A stretch of DNA of 49,928 bases from Saprospiraceae bacterium. GTDB lineage: Bacteria > Bacteroidota > Bacteroidia > Chitinophagales > Saprospiraceae. Below the pieces are notes generated by a model. It worked only from the letters and a program-made list of their open reading frames with translations, did no database searches and had not been told where the DNA came from. Shown here in pieces: positions 33,347 to 41,109 of the stretch; positions within the stretch are counted from its first letter, which is position 1, and every line of letters begins with the position of its first letter. The stretch is taken from assembly GCA_028285085.1 (NCBI GenBank), contig JANQQI010000038.1:1-49928 (forward strand), in the 5' to 3' direction. A program made the position numbers and the translations under genes.

Positions 33347-34168
33347 ATGTCAATACAACTTAGCCGGCTCGCCTTTTTTGGATTATGTTTATGCTTGGCG
33401 ATTAGCTGCAGCGAGCCACCAGAACAAGCGGCCGCCCCGACGCCACCACCAGCCGAAGCACCACAAAAAGTGATGACCGTCAGTATGCCAACGATAGATT
33501 CAACCATTACGATCGAAGATTTAATGGGTAAGATTGATCCCAAAAAGCATCCCGCTTTTATGCCTATTGAAGCCCGTTATGCTTCGCGTAAAAATATGTA
33601 CCTCCGCAAAGAAGCTCATGCGGCTTTTGCGCGGATGCACGCCGCCGCTAAAGCAGATGGCATCAACTTAAAAATCATTTCTGCTACTCGTCCTTTTGCA
33701 CACCAAAAGCGGATCTGGGAAGCGAAGTGGAACGGTCAGCGTAAAGTTGACGGTCAGAATCTGTCAAAAACAATTCCCGATCCCGCCAAGCGAGCACTGA
33801 AAATCTTAGAATATAGTTCCATGCCCGGGACATCTCGTCATCACTGGGGAACAGACATTGATCTGAACAGTCTCGAGAATTCCTACTTTAGCAAAGGGCT
33901 GGGAAAAAAGATTTATGACTGGCTCAGCACGAACGCGGCTCAGTATGGCTTTTGCCAATCCTATTCACCTAAAGGGCCAGAACGGCCAAATGGCTACGAA
34001 GAAGAAAAATGGCATTGGACCTACTTGCCGATAGCCCGACGACTTACTGAGCAGTATAAGTTGCGGATTACAAACGAACAAATCGGTGGTTTCGACGGTG
34101 CAGAAAGTGCTACTTCGATCCGCGTGATTGAAAATTATGTACTGGGCATCAACCAAAGCTGTTTGTAA
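33347..34168 (+). CDS. VanY-type D-alanyl-D-alanine carboxypeptidase, lipoprotein
   Basis: Zinc peptidase of the M15B family (273 residues), anchored as a lipoprotein. The signal sequence MSIQLSRLAFFGLCLCLAISC has the lipobox AISC with cysteine 21, followed by a proline/alanine linker (AAAPTPPPAEAP). The catalytic domain holds SATRPFAHQKRIWEAKWNG (substrate-binding Arg and Gln), the zinc motif SRHHWGTDID (SxHxxGxxxD) and EKWHWTY with the last histidine ligand and its neighbouring glutamate. It trims the terminal D-Ala from peptidoglycan stem peptides in the periplasm. It follows the 473-residue gene by 21 bp. No vancomycin-resistance genes are nearby, so a wall-remodelling role is likely. Confidence 0.92.
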   Translation: MSIQLSRLAFFGLCLCLAISCSEPPEQAAAPTPPPAEAPQKVMTVSMPTIDSTITIEDLMGKIDPKKHPAFMPIEARYASRKNMYLRKEAHAAFARMHAAAKADGINLKIISATRPFAHQKRIWEAKWNGQRKVDGQNLSKTIPDPAKRALKILEYSSMPGTSRHHWGTDIDLNSLENSYFSKGLGKKIYDWLSTNAAQYGFCQSYSPKGPERPNGYEEEKWHWTYLPIARRLTEQYKLRITNEQIGGFDGAESATSIRVIENYVLGINQSCL

Positions 34169-34259
34169 TAGTTTTGATCATAGCATTAGCGCGTTAGATC
34201 ACGAGGATTTGTATCTTTACAAATCGCCAGACAAAGAACATACACAAGAGCATTATTAC

Positions 34260-35198
34260 ATGGAGGAGCGTATTATTGGAAGATATACCGGAGAAGAGGA
34301 CGGCCCACTTTTGATCGTTTTCGGAGGCATGCACGGCAACGAGCCAGCCGGCATTAAAGCGTTGGAGTTGATGTTTAAGATGCTGGAAGTTGAGCCGATT
34401 ACCAATCCTCGCTTTCAGTTTCGAGGGCGCCTCCTGGGCTTACGCGGTAACTTGCGCGCCCTAGCTGCCGGCGAACGCTTCATTCATAAAGATTTAAATC
34501 GCCAATGGACCCCCGAAAATGTCGCCCGCATCAAACATGCAAAGCCAGAAGAGCTGGATTCCGAAGATTTGGAAATGAAGGAAGTCCTGGAGGTGATTGA
34601 AGCAGAAATTGCCGATCAGCAGCCGCAAAAAATGGTGATTCTTGATCTGCACACGACTACTGCCTACGGTGGAATTTTCTCAATCCCTACTACTGACCCC
34701 GAAAGTGTCCGCATCGCCATTGAGTTGCATGCGCCAGTTATTAAAGGCATGCTCAACGGTATTCACGGCACCTCATTGCATTTTTTCAATAGCCAAAACT
34801 TTGCCCCGGAGACTGTTGCCGTTTGCTTTGAATCCGGACAGCACCAAGAGCATTTATCCACTAATCGGGCGATCGCGGCGATCACTAATTGTATGCGTAC
34901 CATCGGTTGCATTGATGCCGAGCACGTGGAGAATCAACACGACTCGCTCCTCATTGAGTACTCTAAGGGGTTACCACAAATCGCGGAGTTAGTCGAAGCA
35001 CATTCGATTTTGCCCAGAGATGATTTCGAGATGATGCCGAATTATAAAAACTTTCAAAAAGTAAAAAAAGGAGAGTTGTTAGCGCGTAATCGATTCGGAG
35101 ATATCCACGCTTCTGCTGATGGTCTCATTTTAATGCCCTTGTACCAAAAGCAAGGAGACGATGGTTTTTTTCTTATTAAAACCATCATAGAGTTTTAA
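34260..35198 (+). CDS. Succinylglutamate desuccinylase/aspartoacylase family protein
   Basis: Zinc-dependent deacylase-type protein of 312 residues in the M14-related AstE/AspA family. The metal-binding pair is in FGGMHGNEPAGIKALE (HxxE), and the third ligand is the histidine of VILDLHTTTAYGG. NRQWTPENV supplies the family NR substrate-binding residues. The C-terminal ~70 residues form the beta barrel-like cap (NFQKVKKGELLARN, ADGLILMPLYQKQGDDGFFL). The ATG at 34260 is used because residues encoded upstream overlap the VanY gene and are not conserved. Substrate (N-acylated amino acid) is not evident. Its stop overlaps that of the convergent 155-residue gene by 4 bp. Confidence 0.88.
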   Translation: MEERIIGRYTGEEDGPLLIVFGGMHGNEPAGIKALELMFKMLEVEPITNPRFQFRGRLLGLRGNLRALAAGERFIHKDLNRQWTPENVARIKHAKPEELDSEDLEMKEVLEVIEAEIADQQPQKMVILDLHTTTAYGGIFSIPTTDPESVRIAIELHAPVIKGMLNGIHGTSLHFFNSQNFAPETVAVCFESGQHQEHLSTNRAIAAITNCMRTIGCIDAEHVENQHDSLLIEYSKGLPQIAELVEAHSILPRDDFEMMPNYKNFQKVKKGELLARNRFGDIHASADGLILMPLYQKQGDDGFFLIKTIIEF

Positions 35199-35662
35199 GC
35201 AGCTTCCAAACAATCGATAATTGTTTTTAATGCGATAAAGATATACTCACGTCCTTCATTAGTCACCATTTTATCCTCATCGTGTACCAGAGCGTCTTCT
35301 GCAAAAGCTAATAAATCTTCTTGGGTATAATTATCAAAAAAGACATCTAAACGATCCCGAAATTGCTTAGCTTTTACATCTTTCAATTGCTCCCAGTTCG
35401 CTTCCTCTTTTTCATCAATCGACTTCGTGATAACGGTGGCTAGCTCCGGAGCTACCTGATCCACTGCCGACCAAATGACCAAAGCCAGGTAGATCAGATA
35501 TTCTTTTTCCTCTTGGGTCAACAAATCAAAATTTTCGGAAAACAGATAGGCTAGAATCGCAGGCTGAGCCTCCTGAAAGTGCTTGATTCTTTCACCAAAT
35601 AATTCGGGATTACCAATGGCTTCCGCCTGAGCATCAATGATATTTTCGGGAATAAATTGCAT
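35195..35662 (-). CDS. Hypothetical protein with a predicted leaderless transcript
   Basis: Acidic, helical 155-residue protein of unknown function, with no signal or membrane segment. Visible segments are MQFIPENIIDAQAEAIGN, LTQEEKEYLIYLALVIWSAV and FFDNYTQEDLLAFAEDALVHD. The ATG at 35662 is preferred over an in-frame codon upstream, because a perfect -7 box (TACCTTTG) ends four bases before it. The stop overlaps that of the AspA-like gene. Members of such short acidic families are common in Bacteroidota and mostly uncharacterised. Confidence 0.65.
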   Translation of the reverse strand: MQFIPENIIDAQAEAIGNPELFGERIKHFQEAQPAILAYLFSENFDLLTQEEKEYLIYLALVIWSAVDQVAPELATVITKSIDEKEEANWEQLKDVKAKQFRDRLDVFFDNYTQEDLLAFAEDALVHDEDKMVTNEGREYIFIALKTIIDCLEAA

Positions 35663-35666
35663 GCCG

Positions 35667-35674
35667 CAAAGGTA
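35667..35674 (-). promoter_or_regulatory. -7 box (TACCTTTG) four bases before a start codon
   Basis: Perfect TAnnTTTG on the minus strand. The four bases between box and ATG place the transcript start at or next to the A of ATG, predicting a leaderless mRNA for the 155-residue protein. Confidence 0.55.
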
Positions 35675-35703
35675 GTATTCTTTCACAAATTACTGCTCCA
35701 AGA

Positions 35704-36441
35704 TTACTCAATTGCTTCTAAGCGATGTAGAAGGGCCTCTCGGCGGCGGAAAGAGACTTCAATCTGCTTGCCATCGGTCATTTCTACCAAATTCTGCTTC
35801 CCCTTGATAAACTTTCGGACGCAGTGCAGATTAATCAAATGCGATTTGTGGACGCGGAAAAACCCTTTGAAGATCAAAATGTCTTCGTAATACTTCAATG
35901 TCTTGGTAATGAGTAAGGATTGCCCATTGGTGAGATATACGGCGGTATAATTGCCCTGGGCTTCACAACGAATGATGTCCTGGTATCGCACAAAAATATA
36001 ACCTTCGATCGTCGTTAACGCAATTTTATCAATTGCTCCCGTTCCGATACCTCCTGTCCGTAATTCCTCCGGTGATTTGTTATAGAGCGATTTCTGTACT
36101 TTTCCCACAGCTTCTACTAACTCTTCAATATTGATCGGTTTCTGTAGATAGTCTACCGCCATATATTTGAAGGCCTGAAAGGCATATTCATCGTAAGCCG
36201 AGGTAAATACCACTGCAAATGGGCATTCTGATCCGTAATGCTCTAAAAGCGAGAACCCGCTTTGCTTAGGCATTCGAATATCCAAAAAAACTAAATCAGG
36301 AGATTTTTCATCAATGAGATGAATCCCTTCGACAACCGAAGCCGCCAGACCGACCACCTCTAAATTCGAACAGTAATTTTCACATAATCGATGTAAAACA
36401 GTACGACTTTTCGCCTCGTCGTCAATAATCACACATTTCAT
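35704..36441 (-). CDS. LytTR-family response regulator
   Basis: Two-component response regulator of 245 residues. The receiver domain (1-120) keeps the acidic pair in VIIDDE, the phospho-acceptor aspartate 54 in VFLDIRMP, the switch Thr/Ser in VFTSAYDE and lysine 101 in LQKPIN. The C-terminal domain (about 145-245) is LytTR DNA-binding type: IALTTIEGYIFVRYQDIIRC, NYTAVYLTNGQSLLITKTL, FFRVHKSHLINL. The ATG at 36441 starts the conserved KCVIIDDE. No LytS/sensor kinase is adjacent; pckA lies 91 bp upstream on the same strand, so read-through is possible. Target genes unknown. Confidence 0.93.
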   Translation of the reverse strand: MKCVIIDDEAKSRTVLHRLCENYCSNLEVVGLAASVVEGIHLIDEKSPDLVFLDIRMPKQSGFSLLEHYGSECPFAVVFTSAYDEYAFQAFKYMAVDYLQKPINIEELVEAVGKVQKSLYNKSPEELRTGGIGTGAIDKIALTTIEGYIFVRYQDIIRCEAQGNYTAVYLTNGQSLLITKTLKYYEDILIFKGFFRVHKSHLINLHCVRKFIKGKQNLVEMTDGKQIEVSFRRREALLHRLEAIE

Positions 36442-36532
36442 CCAGGGAGCAACTTTGTACAACAATTAAACTCAAGATAATGAATCTCGGTGATAACTGC
36501 TTCCTACTCCCAGGATTTAGAATGTGGCCGCC

Positions 36533-38146
36533 TTATACCAGTGCAACTTGTCGGGGTGCAGCTGCTAACATTTCGGGGCTAGCAGCTTTCGCAAACTGCT
36601 CGAAGTTTCGGTTGAAAGCAGCAGCCAGCTCATTGGCCTTAAGGTCATAAGCAGTGGCATCACTCCATGTAGTACGTGGATCAAGCAACTCATCCGGTAC
36701 ATTAGGACAGTTCAACGGCATATTCAGACCAAAAACTTGATGTTTTTTGTATTCTACATCATCAAGCTCTCCTCGGAGTGCTGCGGCGATCATAGCACGT
36801 GTAAAGCGCAATTTAATTCGATTACCAACGCCATATACGCCACCGGTCCACCCGGTATTGATCAGCCAAACGCGTACCTGATGCTTTTGCATTTTTTCAC
36901 CCAACATCTCGGCGTAACGCGTTGGATGTAATGGCAAAAATGGCGAGCCGAAGCAAGCAGAGAAAGTCGTTTGTGGTTCTTTGATTCCCTCTTCCGTTCC
37001 AGCTACCTTCGCGGTATAGCCAGAAATAAAATGATACATCGCCTGCCCCGGATCAAGACGTGAGATTGGAGGCAATACACCAAAAGCATCGCAGGTTAGG
37101 AAAAAGATATTAGTCGGTACACCACCACAAGAAGGGGTCACCGCATTATCGATATGATAGATTGGATAGGATACACGAGTATTTTGGGTAATGCTATCGT
37201 CCGCAAAGTCAGGCGTACGCGTTCCAGGCAGAAAACCAATGTTTTCTAAAATGGCATGATGCCGAATCGCATGATAGATTTCTGGCTCCTTTTCTTCAGA
37301 TAGATCAATACATTTTGCGTAGCAGCCACCTTCGAAGTTAAATACGCCTTTATCACTCCAGCCGTGTTCATCATCACCAATAAGTGGACGCTCAGGATCA
37401 GCCGACAAGGTTGTTTTACCCGTACCAGAAAGACCAAAGAAGATAGCCGTATCACCATCTTTGCCCACATTGGCTGAACAGTGCATCGACAGGACGTGAT
37501 GCTCGATTGGCAGCACAAAGTTCAAGACAGAAAAGATACCTTTTTTAATTTCACCCGTATAGCCTGTACCACCGATGAGAATCAGTTTCTTAGTGAAATT
37601 CAAAATGGCAAAGTTCTTTTGGCGGGTGCCGTCCACTTCGGGATCAGCTTCAAAGCCAGGCGCGCAAATGATTTGCCATTCTGGCGAGAAAGTTTGAAGG
37701 TCCTCTGCGGTAGGGCGCAAGAACATGTTGTAAGCAAATTGATTGCTCCAAGGATATTCAGAAACCAAGCGCAGACGAAGACGATAGCTGTCATCAGCAC
37801 ACGCACATGCATCCCGGACGTAAACATCCTTTTCCGCTAAATACGTCACCATTTTTTCGTGCAACTGATCAAAGTGCTCCGCTTGGAATGGGAAATTAAT
37901 CTGTCCCCAGTCCACCAGCTTATCCGTGACGGTATCCTTCACGATGAAACGATCCAGAGGGGAACGCCCCGTAAATTTACCGGTTCGGATACAAAGTGCT
38001 CCCGAGTCCGACAACACCCCGTGCTTCGCACATAGACTGTGCTCCACTAATTCTTCGGGTGTTAAATTCCAGTATGCAGTCTTGACTTGGGTGATGTTAA
38101 GAGACGATAAATCCGCTGCCGGATTCTTAATTCCAACCTCTTTCAT
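36533..38146 (-). CDS. pckA: Phosphoenolpyruvate carboxykinase (ATP)
   Basis: Converts oxaloacetate and ATP to phosphoenolpyruvate, CO2 and ADP, the gluconeogenic entry step; some bacteria also run it in reverse. The chain of 537 residues has standard length. Motifs include the substrate-binding RTGKFTGRSPLDRF near 54-67, the P-loop FFGLSGTGKTTLSADP (kinase-1a) and GDDEHGWSDKGVFNFEGGCY (kinase-2 metal site). YTAKVAGTEEG with the adenine-binding stretch NTGWTGGVYGVG follows. A ~160-nt leader with two hairpins separates it from its predicted promoter, which suggests post-transcriptional or attenuation control of this metabolic switch gene. Confidence 0.97.
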   Translation of the reverse strand: MKEVGIKNPAADLSSLNITQVKTAYWNLTPEELVEHSLCAKHGVLSDSGALCIRTGKFTGRSPLDRFIVKDTVTDKLVDWGQINFPFQAEHFDQLHEKMVTYLAEKDVYVRDACACADDSYRLRLRLVSEYPWSNQFAYNMFLRPTAEDLQTFSPEWQIICAPGFEADPEVDGTRQKNFAILNFTKKLILIGGTGYTGEIKKGIFSVLNFVLPIEHHVLSMHCSANVGKDGDTAIFFGLSGTGKTTLSADPERPLIGDDEHGWSDKGVFNFEGGCYAKCIDLSEEKEPEIYHAIRHHAILENIGFLPGTRTPDFADDSITQNTRVSYPIYHIDNAVTPSCGGVPTNIFFLTCDAFGVLPPISRLDPGQAMYHFISGYTAKVAGTEEGIKEPQTTFSACFGSPFLPLHPTRYAEMLGEKMQKHQVRVWLINTGWTGGVYGVGNRIKLRFTRAMIAAALRGELDDVEYKKHQVFGLNMPLNCPNVPDELLDPRTTWSDATAYDLKANELAAAFNRNFEQFAKAASPEMLAAAPRQVALV

Positions 38147-38164
38147 AATGGTGGTCGCAGTTTT

Positions 38165-38228
38165 AAAAAACGGAATAGCTGACCGTGTAAACAGAGATGT
38201 AAGACACAGTCAGCTATTACAGTTTTTT
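38165..38228 (-). promoter_or_regulatory. Long hairpin in the pckA leader, attenuator-like
   Basis: Perfect 10-bp inverted repeat AATAGCTGAC (38174-38183)/GTCAGCTATT (38209-38218) with a 25-base loop. Beyond a small internal loop it extends by a CG pair and six AT pairs. On the pckA strand the structure ends in TTTTTT about 20 bases before the ATG, so it looks like a terminator placed inside the leader. Confidence 0.5.
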
Positions 38229-38310
38229 GGTTAAGGCTTAAAAGTTATCTTATCCGTAACCTATAATTACGGAAGGTTAAATGGTTATAAGTTTAAGTTC
38301 TTTGGTGCCA

Positions 38311-38318
38311 CAAAGTTA
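38311..38318 (-). promoter_or_regulatory. Putative -7 box (TAACTTTG) of pckA
   Basis: Perfect TAnnTTTG on the minus strand. Start near 38306 predicts a ~160-nt leader, long for this genome. Confidence 0.45.
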
Positions 38319-38462
38319 AATAAGATATTTGGTAAAATTCAAGCAAATAGTAGGCCTTTTATCCATTTTCAGGATAATGTATTTTTCACAATAACACTAT
38401 AATTCACTGAAAAACAATGAATTAAATCTTGTCACAAAAATGTAATTATTACAAATTAGGTA

Positions 38463-41105
38463 TTAAAAGCTCCCGCGCAAGGTGAGAATAAAATTGCGCC
38501 CGGGCGCACTCAGACCGGAACCGAATTGACGATAATGTACGTCCGTTAAATTTTCTGCGGCGAGGTCAATACTGAAGCGCTCAGAAAAGCGATAGGATAA
38601 GTAAAGATTGTAAGTCATCCAGGCGGGTAAACCAGCGTAAATCGATTCGCACTCGCCGGGGTTGTTATTAATCAAGCCGTATTCGATATTGTCCGACATG
38701 CCTTCCCGATCAATTACATGACCACATTCGGAATGCAAATCGATGGAACCGACTGCGTATTCCTCGACGGACTTGGCACCGTTGTAACGCAAGACACCTT
38801 CAATGCGAAACTTATCTCCGCGATAAGCGATGCTCGTCCGGCCATAATGCGGCGGAATATGATCCAATGGCACAAGAGTATCAATCAAGACACCTTCCTC
38901 TAGTTCTCGATAGGTCCGGCGACCTTTGGTGATGGTGTAGGATGATTGTATAAAAAATCGATTTGCCATATTGAACTCGGCATTAGCCGACAGGCCATAT
39001 ACAAAAGCTTCTCCGGCATTTGTGTTCTGTTGGACATCGTGCACATCACCTTCTACAACCATTGTAATATCACCGTTTGGTAATTCGCCATTCTCACGCA
39101 CGACGGCATCGGTCAATTCTGTATAAAAAGCGGTTGCGCTTAGTTTGAAATGAGAGCCACTAAAATTGGTGACTTGCCCAATTTGCTTGCCGAGCGATAG
39201 CTCGTAATTCAGCGAAAACTCTGGCTTCAAATCTAGATTCGGCACACTGATTTTACTATTCTTGGGCCGAATCTTCGCTAAGTCATCCAGATTAGGGGAT
39301 CGAAAGGCAGTCGAAGTAATGGCTCGAAGCTGCCAATTATCGCGACTGTTCCAGTTGATACCTGCCGCCCACGTCATCGCATTATTACGTGTTACTAGGC
39401 CATTATAATACAATTCCGGCCACTCAATTAAGGATTCATCCGTCGTGCGGTCGTATTGCAAGCGAACTTCCGTATCCGTATATCGCCCGCCCAAATTGAA
39501 GTGAAAACTAGTATCGCGACTTTTCCAATAATAATTCAGATAGCCCGCTGCAGTACGCATCGTGCTTCCACCGCTCGGATAGCGCGTCAGGACGTCATAG
39601 ATGACATTGCCAGATTTCACATTCATTCGGCCAGCCGACGAGGCGACATCATTATAGCTTACATCGAAACCGTAGGAAAGTGTATTCCGTTGGCTTTTCC
39701 CTAGATACTTATCAAAGTCGGCAGTGAACGAATAGACCTGTACATCCTCCAGATTAAAGGTCCGATGTGAACTTCGGAATCTTCGTTTCAAACGATCTTC
39801 ATCAATGCGTTGAGCCGCCAGAATGATACTTGCTTTATTGTAAATACCAGAAGAATTCAACATTCGAAACTTAAGCGATCCAAACATCCTTTGCTGCGGG
39901 CCGTAATACCACTCCGCCCATTTCAGTCTATTGGCTGAATCTAGTGTATCCACCAGATTATCATAACGCGGTACATCACTAGAGGTCGAATATTGAAGAT
40001 TGAGGACCATGTAGAAACGGTCGCTGGGTTGGTACTTTACTTTTTGTAGAAGGTCGATCTGACTATAAGCAGTACCCGTTTGTATATCTTCATCCCGACT
40101 ACGAATCTCATCGACATTTTCATTACGGTAGACGAAGAACTTACGTTTGCCAAAATCAGGATAGGCCTCCGGGCGATTAGCGCCTGCGGTTAGATCACCG
40201 TAATCGGCATAAGTCAAACTTGTGAGAGAGCCCCAACTACGAGTACCATAATCTAAGTCTAAGTGAACCGTCTTTTCCTGATTCGCCGTGGAAAAACGAG
40301 TTGACGCATTAGTATCAAAACGATAGCCTTTTTGGCTTTCGCCAAATAATAATTTTGGATCGCGGGTTCGATAATGTACTACTCCTCCGATGGCATCGCT
40401 GCCATACATGAGAGAGCCCGGTCCGTAGATGACTTCGGCCCTTTCAAGAATCGAATTATCCACCGTGATGCTATTCTGCAAATGGCCACCGCGGTAAATC
40501 GCATTGTTCATTCGCACACCATCCAAAACGAGCAGCACCCGATTCGCTTCGAAGCCACGAATAATAGGACTACCGCCCCCCATTTGTGAGCGTTGCACGT
40601 ATAAGCCCGCATTGGTCTCCAGAATATCCGCGGATGTTTGACCATTATAAAACTCAATATCTCTACGATCAATCCGTTCCACAACGTAGGGAATCTCCGT
40701 CTCCGCTTGATCCTTCCGACCAATGACGACAACTTCCCCCAACATTTCCACTGCTGGCAAGAGTCGAACGACCCCTTTTCTTTCGCGGATTTCGTAGAAA
40801 AAAGGTCGAATAGTAGTGTAACCTATGTAGGAAATTTCAATCATATCGCGGTGTCCCGGGGCGTCAAGTGGCACTTTGCCGTCAATATCGGTGGTTTGCC
40901 CTTCGCTACGATCGGGATGCCGTGTTAAGTTGACGACCGTTGCGCCGATGAGTGGTTCACCGGATTCGCCATCGAGCACCGTTAATTCATATTCTTGAGT
41001 GGAATGTGCATCTGCAGGAGTCGGGAGCAACCCGAAACACCAAAAAAAAGCCAAGTAGACGAGGTAGATACCTCTATGGGTGTTCGTTGAATAGAGCGCT
41101 TGCAA
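38463..41105 (-). CDS. TonB-dependent outer-membrane receptor, heme/hemoglobin-receptor-like
   Basis: Outer-membrane transporter of 880 residues. A signal peptide (YLVYLAFFWCFGLLPTPADA, about 14-33) precedes a carboxypeptidase-regulatory-like domain (YELTVLDGESGEPLIGATVV). The plug follows, with IIRGFEANRVLLVLDGVRMN and EVIYGPGSLMYGSDAIGGVV. The C-terminal ~600 residues form the 22-strand barrel. The plug pattern and AFRSPNLDDLAK in the barrel resemble hemoglobin/heme receptors, but the classic FRAP/NPNL box is only partly met, so the substrate is open. The frame has no ATG before the signal peptide; TTG at 41105 is the best start, four bases after the histidine kinase stop codon. The pair is therefore coupled, and the kinase may sense conditions for uptake. 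Confidence 0.88.
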   Translation of the reverse strand: MQALYSTNTHRGIYLVYLAFFWCFGLLPTPADAHSTQEYELTVLDGESGEPLIGATVVNLTRHPDRSEGQTTDIDGKVPLDAPGHRDMIEISYIGYTTIRPFFYEIRERKGVVRLLPAVEMLGEVVVIGRKDQAETEIPYVVERIDRRDIEFYNGQTSADILETNAGLYVQRSQMGGGSPIIRGFEANRVLLVLDGVRMNNAIYRGGHLQNSITVDNSILERAEVIYGPGSLMYGSDAIGGVVHYRTRDPKLLFGESQKGYRFDTNASTRFSTANQEKTVHLDLDYGTRSWGSLTSLTYADYGDLTAGANRPEAYPDFGKRKFFVYRNENVDEIRSRDEDIQTGTAYSQIDLLQKVKYQPSDRFYMVLNLQYSTSSDVPRYDNLVDTLDSANRLKWAEWYYGPQQRMFGSLKFRMLNSSGIYNKASIILAAQRIDEDRLKRRFRSSHRTFNLEDVQVYSFTADFDKYLGKSQRNTLSYGFDVSYNDVASSAGRMNVKSGNVIYDVLTRYPSGGSTMRTAAGYLNYYWKSRDTSFHFNLGGRYTDTEVRLQYDRTTDESLIEWPELYYNGLVTRNNAMTWAAGINWNSRDNWQLRAITSTAFRSPNLDDLAKIRPKNSKISVPNLDLKPEFSLNYELSLGKQIGQVTNFSGSHFKLSATAFYTELTDAVVRENGELPNGDITMVVEGDVHDVQQNTNAGEAFVYGLSANAEFNMANRFFIQSSYTITKGRRTYRELEEGVLIDTLVPLDHIPPHYGRTSIAYRGDKFRIEGVLRYNGAKSVEEYAVGSIDLHSECGHVIDREGMSDNIEYGLINNNPGECESIYAGLPAWMTYNLYLSYRFSERFSIDLAAENLTDVHYRQFGSGLSAPGRNFILTLRGSF

Positions 41106-41109
41106 GATG

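Larger units (their letters stand above)
38147..38462. other. pckA upstream region (316 bp): leader with hairpins and promoter
   Basis: No coding potential. Contents on the minus strand, reading towards pckA: a -7 box at 38311-38318, a 7-bp hairpin TCCGTAA/TTACGGA (38253-38273), and a long hairpin (38165-38228) close to the start codon. The part beyond the promoter towards 38462 is AT-rich and empty, with no terminator for the neighbouring receptor gene recognised. Confidence 0.6.

Noticed and set aside
33347-34168. Vancomycin resistance (VanY) gene
   Set aside because: No vanH/A/X or vanRS neighbours; chromosomal wall-remodelling carboxypeptidase is the simpler reading.
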